From contig JABDPL010000021.1 in assembly GCA_013042825.1 (NCBI GenBank), positions 1-5,349 on the forward strand: a DNA stretch of 5,349 bases, in the 5' to 3' direction. Source of the DNA: Flavobacteriaceae bacterium. Its GTDB lineage: Bacteria > Bacteroidota > Bacteroidia > Flavobacteriales > Flavobacteriaceae. A program made the position numbers and the translations under genes. Positions 1-5,349 of the stretch are shown one piece after another (the first letter of the stretch is position 1; the number at the start of each line of letters is the position of its first letter). Under the pieces are notes generated by a model that was given only the letters and a program-made list of their open reading frames with translations, did not search any database and was not told where the DNA came from.

Positions 1-690
1 GATATTGAGATCGAGCGAATGGAGAGCATTGAGGACCAATTGCGCAGGACTATAACCAAAGTATTCCCTGAGAAGAATTATACGGTATCGGTTACCGGCA
101 AGGCCTACTTATTTCAGAAAGGCACACGATATCTGGTGCGTAATTTAATACTATCATTGTCCCTGGCTATACTGCTGATTTCCCTGTTCATGGCTTATAT
201 GTTCAGATCATTTCGAATGATAATCGTTTCACTTGTACCCAATATTCTTCCATTATTGGTTACGGCAGGACTTATGGGGTATCTTGGAGTACCGATCAAG
301 CCTTCAACCATTCTGGTTTTCAGTATTGCCTTCGGAATATCGGTTGACGATACCATTCATTTCCTGGCGAAATACCGACAGGAACTCCAGGCCAATCACT
401 GGAAGATCAGGAAATCGGTCTATGCCGCGCTGCGGGAGACAGGCGTGAGCATGTTCTATACATCAATCGTCCTTTTCTTTGGCTTTTCCGTATTTATCAG
501 CTCGAATTTTGGAGGAACGGTGGCTTTAGGAGCACTCGTTTCGGCAACTTTGCTCTTTGCCATGTTAGCTAACCTGATCCTGTTGCCATCCATGTTATTA
601 TCCCTTGAGAGGAATATTGCCAATAAGGAAGTTCTGAAGGAACCTAACTTCAGAATTATCCCCGAAGAAGACCCCCTCAAGGATAAATAA
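1..690 (+). CDS. RND-superfamily (MMPL-type) exporter, C-terminal part; 5' end outside window
   Basis: The frame is open from base 1 and gives 229 residues to the TAA stop, so this is the C-terminal end of a larger protein and the ATG at base 19 is internal. After a short periplasmic stretch there are five hydrophobic helices (roughly visible residues 45-68, 73-98, 102-122, 146-168 and 172-201). This fits the second half of an RND permease bundle. The segment GISVDDTIHF (visible residues 112-121) contains the GxxxDD motif whose aspartates carry protons in MMPL and related RND exporters. A charged cytoplasmic tail closes the protein. RND exporters move lipids, hopanoids, drugs or other hydrophobic cargo out of the inner membrane using the proton gradient, and the substrate cannot be read from this half. 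The gene ends 44 bases before asnS on the same strand. The family call is firm; the cargo is unknown. Confidence 0.88.
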   Translation, partial: DIEIERMESIEDQLRRTITKVFPEKNYTVSVTGKAYLFQKGTRYLVRNLILSLSLAILLISLFMAYMFRSFRMIIVSLVPNILPLLVTAGLMGYLGVPIKPSTILVFSIAFGISVDDTIHFLAKYRQELQANHWKIRKSVYAALRETGVSMFYTSIVLFFGFSVFISSNFGGTVALGALVSATLLFAMLANLILLPSMLLSLERNIANKEVLKEPNFRIIPEEDPLKDK

Positions 691-705
691 TCGGGTTGAA
701 TATTT

Positions 706-713
706 TATCTTTG
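706..713 (+). promoter_or_regulatory. Candidate asnS promoter -7 element (TAnnTTTG type)
   Basis: TATCTTTG is an exact match to TAnnTTTG, the -7 element recognised by the primary sigma factor of Bacteroidota. It begins 29 nt before the ATG at 735, which would give a leader of about 15-18 nt. No clear TTTG was found at the expected -33 position, so only the -7 element is annotated. Its position downstream of the alternative TTG at 696 argues that the TTG is not the start codon. Confidence 0.45.
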
Positions 714-734
714 GTGCCTAATTCGCATACAAAT

Positions 735-2168
735 ATGAAGATTAGCTCAGTCGCTGAATTATTACAATCTACCCCTGATCAAATGGATGTGGAGTTGAAA
801 GGATGGGTTCGTACATTCCGGGCCAATCGTTTTATCGCCCTTAACGACGGATCTACAATAAATAATATTCAATGTGTGGTCGATTTCGAGAATACCGATG
901 AATCCTTGCTGAAGCGCATTACCACCGGAGCTGCGATACATGTAAAAGGCCCGCTGGTAGAAAGTCAGGGGCGCGGACAGTCGGTTGAAGTTTTGGTCAA
1001 GGATATCGAGATTCTGGGTGATTCCGATCCCGAGACCTATCCGATCCAACCTAAGAAGCACTCCTTTGAATTCTTACGTGAAAATGCCCATCTCAGGACC
1101 CGTACAAATACATTTAGTGCAGTCATGCGTTTGCGATCGTCATTAGCCTTTGCCATTCATGATTACTTTATCAAAAACGGGTACTACTACATGCACACAC
1201 CAATCATTACGGGTAGCGATGCAGAGGGTGCGGGGGAAATGTTCAGGGTCACTACCCTCGATGACAAGAACCCCCCACTTACAGATGGCGGTGAGGTCGA
1301 TTATTCCGAGGATTTCTTCGGAAAGGAGAGCAACCTGACTGTATCGGGGCAACTGGAGGCCGAAACCTTTGCGCTTTCGCTTGGAAAGGTATATACCTTC
1401 GGACCGACCTTCAGGGCAGAAAACTCGAACACCTCCAGGCACCTTGCTGAATTCTGGATGATCGAGCCTGAAGTGGCATTCATGGACCTTGCAGGTAATA
1501 TGGATCTGGCCGAGGATTTCTTAAAATACGTGCTGAATTACGTAATGGAGCATAACCCTGACGATCTTGATTTTCTGGAACAGCGGCAGCAGCAGGAGGA
1601 TAAAACAAAGCCTCAGGCCGAACGCAATGAAATGACCCTTACCGAAAAACTCCGCTTCGTTATCGATAATCAATTTGTGAGGGTTACCTATACAGAGGCC
1701 ATTGATATTCTCCGGAATTCAAAACCTAACAAGAAGAAAAAATTCAATTATCTTATCGATTCCTGGGGTGCAGACCTTCAAAGCGAACATGAGCGCTTTC
1801 TGGTTGAAAAGCATTTTAAACGACCTGTGATCTTATTTGATTATCCCGCTGATATCAAAGCATTTTACATGCGCCTGAATGAAGATGGCAAAACCGTTCG
1901 CGCCATGGACATTCTGTTTCCAGGTATAGGTGAAATCGTTGGAGGCAGCCAGCGTGAGGAGCGACTGGAAGTGCTCAAAGAAAAGATGTCAGCCCTCGAA
2001 ATTCCTGAGGAGGAACTCTGGTGGTACCTCGACCTCAGGCGTTTTGGAACTGCTATTCACTCGGGATTCGGACTGGGATTTGAGCGTCTTGTGATGTTTG
2101 TAACTGGAATGAGCAACATCAGAGATGTGATACCTTACCCCAGAACTCCCCAAAATGCCGAGTTTTAA
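735..2168 (+). CDS. asnS: Asparagine--tRNA ligase (AsnRS), class IIb
   Basis: This cytoplasmic enzyme charges tRNA-Asn with asparagine using ATP. From the ATG at 735 it has 477 residues, close to the E. coli enzyme (466 as I recall it). An N-terminal OB-fold anticodon-binding domain covers about residues 18-100 and includes KGWVRTFRANRF. The catalytic domain follows: the TPIITGSDAEGAGEMF region (155-170), class II motif 2 FRAENSNTSRHLAEFW (226-241), the GGSQREER segment (403-410) and motif 3 GFGLGFERL (444-452). The ending IPYPRTPQNAEF is typical of AsnRS and separates it from AspRS. Compared with E. coli there are about 12 extra residues near 284-300 and about five near 329-338, the latter including KPNKKKKF; I associate both with Bacteroidota. 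A TTG at 696 would add 13 residues without family support and lies upstream of the likely promoter. There is no clear Shine-Dalgarno sequence. The gene is complete and no key motif is missing. Confidence 0.97.
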   Translation: MKISSVAELLQSTPDQMDVELKGWVRTFRANRFIALNDGSTINNIQCVVDFENTDESLLKRITTGAAIHVKGPLVESQGRGQSVEVLVKDIEILGDSDPETYPIQPKKHSFEFLRENAHLRTRTNTFSAVMRLRSSLAFAIHDYFIKNGYYYMHTPIITGSDAEGAGEMFRVTTLDDKNPPLTDGGEVDYSEDFFGKESNLTVSGQLEAETFALSLGKVYTFGPTFRAENSNTSRHLAEFWMIEPEVAFMDLAGNMDLAEDFLKYVLNYVMEHNPDDLDFLEQRQQQEDKTKPQAERNEMTLTEKLRFVIDNQFVRVTYTEAIDILRNSKPNKKKKFNYLIDSWGADLQSEHERFLVEKHFKRPVILFDYPADIKAFYMRLNEDGKTVRAMDILFPGIGEIVGGSQREERLEVLKEKMSALEIPEEELWWYLDLRRFGTAIHSGFGLGFERLVMFVTGMSNIRDVIPYPRTPQNAEF

Positions 2169-2201
2169 TATCAAGGCTGGCTATCATTTTAAACAGCGGT
2201 C

Positions 2202-2234
2202 TTTGCGGCTTCTTCATTGTTTTTGTTATTTTTA
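2202..2234 (+). promoter_or_regulatory. Candidate rpoN promoter (-33 TTTG and -7 TAnnTTTG-like)
   Basis: TTTG at 2202-2205 is followed after 21 bases by TATTTTTA at 2227-2234, which matches TAnnTTTG at all fixed positions except the final G. The spacing fits the Bacteroidota primary-sigma promoter layout. The -7 element starts 29 nt before the rpoN ATG, the same distance as the candidate element before asnS. The predicted transcription start, near 2238-2240, would fall inside the inverted repeat at 2232-2256. No clear terminator was seen between asnS and this site, so read-through from asnS is also possible. Confidence 0.38.
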
Positions 2235-2256
2235 CTTCAAACCTACTTTGAAGTAA
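2232..2256. repeat. Perfect 10-bp inverted repeat at the rpoN start codon
   Basis: The left arm TTACTTCAAA (2232-2241) and right arm TTTGAAGTAA (2247-2256) are perfect reverse complements separated by the five bases CCTAC. The right arm ends on the A of the rpoN ATG. As DNA it would be a two-fold symmetric operator overlapping the end of the candidate -7 element and the transcription start. As RNA in a transcript reading through from asnS it would form a 10-bp hairpin reaching the start codon. The symmetry is seen directly; a regulatory role is inferred. Confidence 0.5.
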
Positions 2257-3713
2257 TGCTAAAACAGTATCTACAATTCAAATTATCGCAGAAGCTATCG
2301 CCTCAACAGATCCAGCTGATGAAACTGATCCAGTTACCCACACTGGCATTTGAACAGCGAATAAAGCAGGAACTGGAGGAGAACCCGGCGCTGGAAAGCG
2401 GTAAGGAGAAGAGCGATGAAATAGATGATGATTTTAGTGATTTCGATGATGATTTTAATGACTCCGATTCGATAAATACCGATGACATCAATATTGATGA
2501 TTATCTGAGTGATGACGAGATTCCCGAATACCGGACACAAACCAGTAATTATAGTTCTGATGAAGACGAGAAGAGTATTCCGTATGCATCGGGAACCTCT
2601 TTTACCCAATATCTGCTCAACCAATTACATACCTTCCGCCTGGACGAGGAAGAACAACAGGTGGCAGAATTCCTTGTTGGCAGCATAGACGAATCCGGTT
2701 ATATTCGCCGATCGATCACCGACATACTTGATGATCTCGCCTTTACCCAAAATGTTTACACTTCGGAAGAAAAGATCAAGTCGGTATTTAAGATCGTTCA
2801 GCAACTGGATCCTGCAGGAGTCGGTTCAAGAGATCTTCAGGAATGTTTACTCATCCAGCTTGAACGAAAGACCAAGACTGAAACCATCGAACTGGCCACA
2901 GCCATGATCGAGAAGGCGTTTGAGCAATTTACCAAAAAGCACTACAAGAAATTACTTCAGAAGTTCAATATTTCCGAAGAACAACTCAAAGATGCCATAC
3001 ATGAGATCGAACGGTTAAATCCGAAACCCGGTAGTTCATATTCGGGAAATTCGAGAATAATTGAACATGTGGTTCCCGATTTTACCATAAAGATCGTTGA
3101 TGGCGAGCTTGAACTCACCCTCAATGGCCGAAATGCTCCCGATCTTCATGTTTCGCGCGAGTATAGCGATATGTTAAAGGGTTATAAGGCATCGAAGGAG
3201 AAATCAAAATCGCAGAAAGATGCTGTTCTCTTTATCAAACAGAAACTTGACGCAGCCAAATGGTTTATTGAAGCCATTAAACAGCGACAACAGACCCTGT
3301 TTGTTACCATGAGTGCCATCATGCATTACCAAAAGGAATATTTCCTAAGTGGTGACGAGCGCAAGCTGAAGCCGATGATCCTGAAAGACATCGCCGATGA
3401 GATCGATATGGACGTATCGACGGTATCAAGGGTAGCAAACAGTAAATATGTCGATACCCCTTATGGTACTAAACTGATCAAGGACTTTTTTAGCGAATCC
3501 ATGACGAATGTCGAAGGTGAAGAGGTTTCTACCCGTGAGATCAAGAAAATACTTGAAATGGTAATTGAGGATGAAGATAAACGCAAGCCCCTTACCGATG
3601 AAAAACTTGCCCGGATCTTGAAGGAAAAAGGTTATCCAATTGCCAGAAGAACAGTTGCCAAATACAGGGAACAACTAGATATCCCGGTAGCAAGGCTTCG
3701 TAAACAGATTTAG
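2256..3713 (+). CDS. rpoN: RNA polymerase sigma-54 factor (RpoN)
   Basis: This alternative sigma factor directs core RNA polymerase to -24/-12 promoters and needs an AAA+ enhancer-binding activator to open DNA. From the ATG at 2256 it has 485 residues. Region I is the glutamine- and leucine-rich N-terminus (about 1-47, including LSQKLSPQQIQLMKLIQL and EENPALE), which contacts activator and start-site DNA. Region II (about 48-112) is strongly acidic, with 24 Asp/Glu in residues 51-106. The core-binding domain follows, including LDPAGVGSRDLQECL (184-198). The helix-turn-helix segment with LKDIADEIDMDVSTVSRVA lies at 376-394, then KYVDTPYGTKLIKDFFS (397-413). The RpoN box ARRTVAKYRE (463-472), which reads the -24 element, is intact. 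The TTG at 2217 would add a 13-residue hydrophobic stretch foreign to the family and lies inside the candidate promoter. No sigma-54 activator is encoded in this window. The next gene starts one base after the TAG stop. Confidence 0.97.
   Translation: MLKQYLQFKLSQKLSPQQIQLMKLIQLPTLAFEQRIKQELEENPALESGKEKSDEIDDDFSDFDDDFNDSDSINTDDINIDDYLSDDEIPEYRTQTSNYSSDEDEKSIPYASGTSFTQYLLNQLHTFRLDEEEQQVAEFLVGSIDESGYIRRSITDILDDLAFTQNVYTSEEKIKSVFKIVQQLDPAGVGSRDLQECLLIQLERKTKTETIELATAMIEKAFEQFTKKHYKKLLQKFNISEEQLKDAIHEIERLNPKPGSSYSGNSRIIEHVVPDFTIKIVDGELELTLNGRNAPDLHVSREYSDMLKGYKASKEKSKSQKDAVLFIKQKLDAAKWFIEAIKQRQQTLFVTMSAIMHYQKEYFLSGDERKLKPMILKDIADEIDMDVSTVSRVANSKYVDTPYGTKLIKDFFSESMTNVEGEEVSTREIKKILEMVIEDEDKRKPLTDEKLARILKEKGYPIARRTVAKYREQLDIPVARLRKQI
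2424..2461 (+). repeat. 17-bp tandem duplication (21-bp period) inside rpoN region II
   Basis: The 17 bases at 2424-2440 recur at 2445-2461 with one mismatch (G to A), a spacing of 21 bp. They encode DDDFSDF and DDDFNDS (residues 57-70). This in-frame repeat of seven residues extends the acidic linker of sigma-54 and leaves the reading frame intact. Confidence 0.7.
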
Positions 3714-3714
3714 G

Positions 3715-4320
3715 GTGAATTTTCTCTTAAGAAGTATTTCTTATGTTTTTCATCCACTGATCATGCCTTTGATCGGCGTGATCTTCTATTTTTCAAAGTC
3801 GCCCCGGTTTATCCCTGCTCCAATTATAAAAGCCAAGGTATTTGCCTTGATTATCCTTACTATTTTTCTCCCTATACTACTGTTTTTTTTGCTGAAGTCC
3901 ATGAATAGGATAAGCTCGATTCACCTGGGATCAACCCGGGAACGGATTATTCCCCTATTGATTTATTGTTTGATCATTTCTCTTGTGATCATGCGTGTCT
4001 TTCCGGGGAATGAATTGATAGAGCCTTATTTCTTTCTCGTGGGTGTATTGGGATCGGCCATTGCCTGCCTTATTCTGGCCGTTCTGAAGTTCAAGGCCAG
4101 TATTCATATGATTGGTGTTGGTGGTGTGCTGATGTTCTTTATTGCACTTAGTATTCATTTCAATATCAATATCATCAGATCTATTGCTCTGATCTTCATT
4201 ATAACAGGAGCAGTGGCTAGCTCACGCCTGCATATGAGAGCTCATAATGCCCTGGAACTGACCGTTGGTTTTATAATCGGCGTGGTCCCTCAGTTTATTT
4301 CCTTGAATCAGTGGCTATAA
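3715..4320 (+). CDS. PAP2-like seven-helix membrane protein, function unknown
   Basis: This 201-residue protein is almost entirely hydrophobic, with about seven predicted helices (roughly 8-27, 42-61, 77-95, 104-124, 130-149, 153-169 and 179-197). The C-terminal region reads SRLHMRAHNALELTVG, with S170, R171, H177, E181 and G185 in the spacing of the PAP2 phosphatase motif SRx5Hx3Dx3G, but Glu replaces Asp. The middle motif (PSGH in true PAP2 enzymes) is reduced to ASIH (128-131), and the first motif to a TRERIIP segment (74-80). I therefore call it PAP2-like; lipid phosphatase activity is uncertain. The start is GTG at 3715. An in-frame stop at 3688-3690 limits upstream extension, and the N-terminal VFHPLIMPL stretch looks family-typical from memory. 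One base separates it from the rpoN stop, so coupled translation is likely. Its last 6 bp overlap the convergent barrel gene. Confidence 0.75.
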   Translation: MNFLLRSISYVFHPLIMPLIGVIFYFSKSPRFIPAPIIKAKVFALIILTIFLPILLFFLLKSMNRISSIHLGSTRERIIPLLIYCLIISLVIMRVFPGNELIEPYFFLVGVLGSAIACLILAVLKFKASIHMIGVGGVLMFFIALSIHFNINIIRSIALIFIITGAVASSRLHMRAHNALELTVGFIIGVVPQFISLNQWL

Positions 4321-5016
4321 GATATAGAGCATAAGCCCGATTTTTACCGTGCTCATATCAATCGCTTGATCATCCAATAGCGAGTTGTCATCGAAGATGC
4401 TATTCATAGTGTAGTAGACATGGACATTAAACTTATCGTAGCCTGCACTCAATGTAAGACCGTATTCAAAATCGTTAAAAGAATCAACCTGTTTTAATTT
4501 GAAATCTTTCGGCTCCCCCTCATATTTTACCGTTGAGCGAATGACATATCCTATTTTAAAACCTGCATATATCCGCCAAAATTTATACGACTCGGGAGTA
4601 GAGCTTCGCCAGCGAAACTCTAGAGGCAATTCAATTAGGTCGAGGGAGAACTTATTTTTGGTAAACTGATCAGTGCTGACCAGTTCATAATTATAAGCAC
4701 CCGCATCATTTTCCTGTACCAATAAATTGTGATTAACAGAATTTGTAGAATATCCCAATCCAATCCCAATAGCCAGGTTACGCTTTTTATTAACCGGGAA
4801 GTCACGGATAAATCCGAAATGAAAACCACTGGAAAAACCCGTTTGAGCAACTCCGTCCGGTTTGGATCGTACCAGGTTATAGGTAACACCAAAATAAAAT
4901 TGATCCTCACGATAAAGCGAATCCAATACTTCTCCAAGGCTTTCCTGGTTCTGGCTAATACTCATCCATGGTGATATGAGCATGATAAATAAAATTAAGC
5001 CTGCAACTTTATTCAT
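4315..5016 (-). CDS. PorT-family outer-membrane beta-barrel protein, function unknown
   Basis: From the ATG at 5016 the product has 233 residues. It begins with a clear signal peptide: MNK, a hydrophobic core (VAGLILFIMLISPWM), then SISQNQ, with cleavage probably near residues 20-23. There is no lipobox cysteine. The rest alternates short amphipathic strands rich in Tyr, Phe and Gly with turns, for example FYFGVTYNLV, FHFGFIRDF, LAIGIGLGYS, LDLIELPLEFRWR, IYAGFKIGYVI, YGLTLSAGYD and FNVHVYYTM. The IELPLEFRWR strand resembles a recurring feature of the PorT/OMP_b-brl_2 family. Such proteins sit in the Bacteroidota outer membrane. This one does not look like the type IX secretion protein PorT/SprT itself, so no symbol is given. 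The TTG at 5049 was rejected as start because it falls in the terminator A-tract and would put a charged extension before the signal peptide. AAAAAATT lies just upstream of the ATG. Confidence 0.8.
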   Translation of the reverse strand: MNKVAGLILFIMLISPWMSISQNQESLGEVLDSLYREDQFYFGVTYNLVRSKPDGVAQTGFSSGFHFGFIRDFPVNKKRNLAIGIGLGYSTNSVNHNLLVQENDAGAYNYELVSTDQFTKNKFSLDLIELPLEFRWRSSTPESYKFWRIYAGFKIGYVIRSTVKYEGEPKDFKLKQVDSFNDFEYGLTLSAGYDKFNVHVYYTMNSIFDDNSLLDDQAIDMSTVKIGLMLYIL

Positions 5017-5047
5017 ATATAATTTTTTGGACTCAAAGGGCGGGTTC

Positions 5048-5079
5048 AAAAAAAGGCATCCTGATTGCAGGATGCCTTT
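5048..5079 (-). terminator. Intrinsic terminator after exbD
   Basis: Arms GGCATCCTG (5055-5063) and CAGGATGCC (5068-5076) pair perfectly over 9 bp with a four-base loop. Seven A's on the plus strand at 5048-5054 read as seven U's after the hairpin in the minus-strand transcript. This is a textbook rho-independent terminator, 25-57 bases beyond the exbD stop. TTTATTTAT on the other side extends the stem by up to three A-T pairs and could give weaker termination in the plus direction. Confidence 0.88.
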
Positions 5080-5104
5080 ATTTATAAGAACAATTTAAGA
5101 TTAT

Positions 5105-5349
5105 TTAGTCTAAGTTAGATAATGCACTACCCTTACCTGTGGTATAATTAATTTTCAATGCATTAACCTTTCTCAACTCTTGTTTGATATCTCCCACAAT
5201 CCCCATATTGGCATCTCTATCTACTTTAAGTGACACCGTAAGGAACGGAATAAGTTCTTCCCTCAGAGCCGCTCTTTCAGAATTGATAAATGGAACTATC
5301 TCGTTTACATCTGGAAACTTATCGTTCAGTTGAATTCTCGCCTCAGTTC
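5105..5349 (-). CDS. ExbD/TolR-family biopolymer transporter, C-terminal part; 5' end outside window
   Basis: Reading the minus strand from the window edge gives 80 residues ending at a TAA stop (5105-5107). The visible part starts TEARIQLNDKFPDVNEIV and contains PFLTVSLKVDRDANMGIV, followed by GDIKQELRKVNALKINY. These resemble the periplasmic domain of flavobacterial ExbD-type proteins, where a conserved aspartate-rich strand is followed by a helix (DIKQELRKVNALKI). ExbD/TolR proteins are anchored in the inner membrane by one N-terminal helix, here lost beyond the edge, and form proton-driven motors with ExbB/TolQ that energise outer-membrane processes. The partner gene, if present, would lie upstream of this gene, outside the window. 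The tail TTGKGSALSNLD is short. I cannot tell ExbD from TolR or a specialised paralogue on this fragment, so no symbol is given. Confidence 0.85.
   Translation of the reverse strand, partial: TEARIQLNDKFPDVNEIVPFINSERAALREELIPFLTVSLKVDRDANMGIVGDIKQELRKVNALKINYTTGKGSALSNLD

Noticed and set aside
696..734. TTG start for asnS adding 13 residues
   Set aside because: It lies upstream of the TATCTTTG element and adds residues with no AsnRS family counterpart; the ATG at 735 gives the usual N-terminus.
2217..2255. TTG start for rpoN adding 13 residues
   Set aside because: The added stretch MFLLFLLQTYFEV is hydrophobic and foreign to sigma-54, and its DNA contains the candidate promoter and inverted repeat.
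2334..2624. Minus-strand reading frame rich in Ile and Val inside rpoN
   Set aside because: Its composition is simply the complement of the Asp/Glu-rich GAT/GAA codons of sigma-54 region II.
2662..2680. TGGCA...TTG resembling a sigma-54 -24/-12 promoter
   Set aside because: The spacing between the GG and the -12 element is off by one, the GC is missing, and it lies inside rpoN coding sequence.
4729..4974. 81-codon plus-strand reading frame antisense to the barrel gene
   Set aside because: It shows no recognisable family features and is the shadow of a well-supported minus-strand gene.
4315..5016. Identification of the barrel protein as PorT/SprT of the type IX secretion system
   Set aside because: Only the general barrel family pattern is shared; the characteristic PorT/SprT segments I know are not evident.
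5017..5049. TTG start for the barrel protein
   Set aside because: It falls in the terminator A-tract and would place charged residues ahead of a well-formed signal peptide starting at the ATG at 5016.
1..5349. Search for tRNA or rRNA genes, CRISPR arrays, transposases, attachment sites or prophage genes
   Set aside because: No cloverleaf-like sequence, regularly spaced repeats, transposase motifs or integrase motifs were seen; the coding sequences and short spacers account for the window.

Overview
The window looks like chromosomal core DNA from a Bacteroidota bacterium, most likely in or near class Flavobacteriia. Four signs point there. The asparaginyl-tRNA synthetase carries the insertions and lysine-rich stretch that I associate with that phylum. 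The promoter-like elements match TAnnTTTG rather than TATAAT. A-rich leaders stand in for Shine-Dalgarno sequences. The gene order (RND/MMPL exporter, asnS, rpoN, PAP2-like membrane protein, outer-membrane barrel protein, ExbD) is one I recognise from flavobacterial genomes. The genus cannot be fixed from this sequence.

Layout: the plus strand carries the 3' end of an RND-superfamily exporter (1-690), asnS (735-2168), rpoN encoding sigma-54 (2256-3713), and a seven-helix PAP2-like membrane protein (3715-4320) that begins one base after the rpoN stop. The minus strand carries a secreted PorT-family outer-membrane beta-barrel protein (4315-5016), whose 3' end overlaps the PAP2-like gene by 6 bp. 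A strong hairpin terminator follows (5048-5079), and then the 3' part of an ExbD/TolR-type gene (5105-5349) that runs off the window. No stretch over 300 bases lacks a gene. No tRNA, rRNA, CRISPR array, insertion sequence or prophage sequence was seen.

How the genes relate: rpoN and the PAP2-like gene are almost certainly co-transcribed and probably translationally coupled. asnS and rpoN each appear to have their own promoter, with the -7 element beginning exactly 29 nt before the chosen ATG in both. The barrel protein and ExbD are envelope proteins. ExbD belongs to a proton-driven motor family, but a terminator separates the two genes, so a functional link is only suggested by neighbourhood. 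Three predicted starts were moved from upstream TTG codons to internal ATG codons (asnS, rpoN, barrel protein) on the basis of family N-termini, promoter position or signal peptide.

I see no obvious new multi-gene system. The items most worth a second look are a perfect 10-bp inverted repeat lying exactly at the rpoN start codon, the altered active-site motifs of the PAP2-like protein, the acidic tandem duplication in sigma-54, and the compact terminator and leader arrangement between exbD and the barrel gene.
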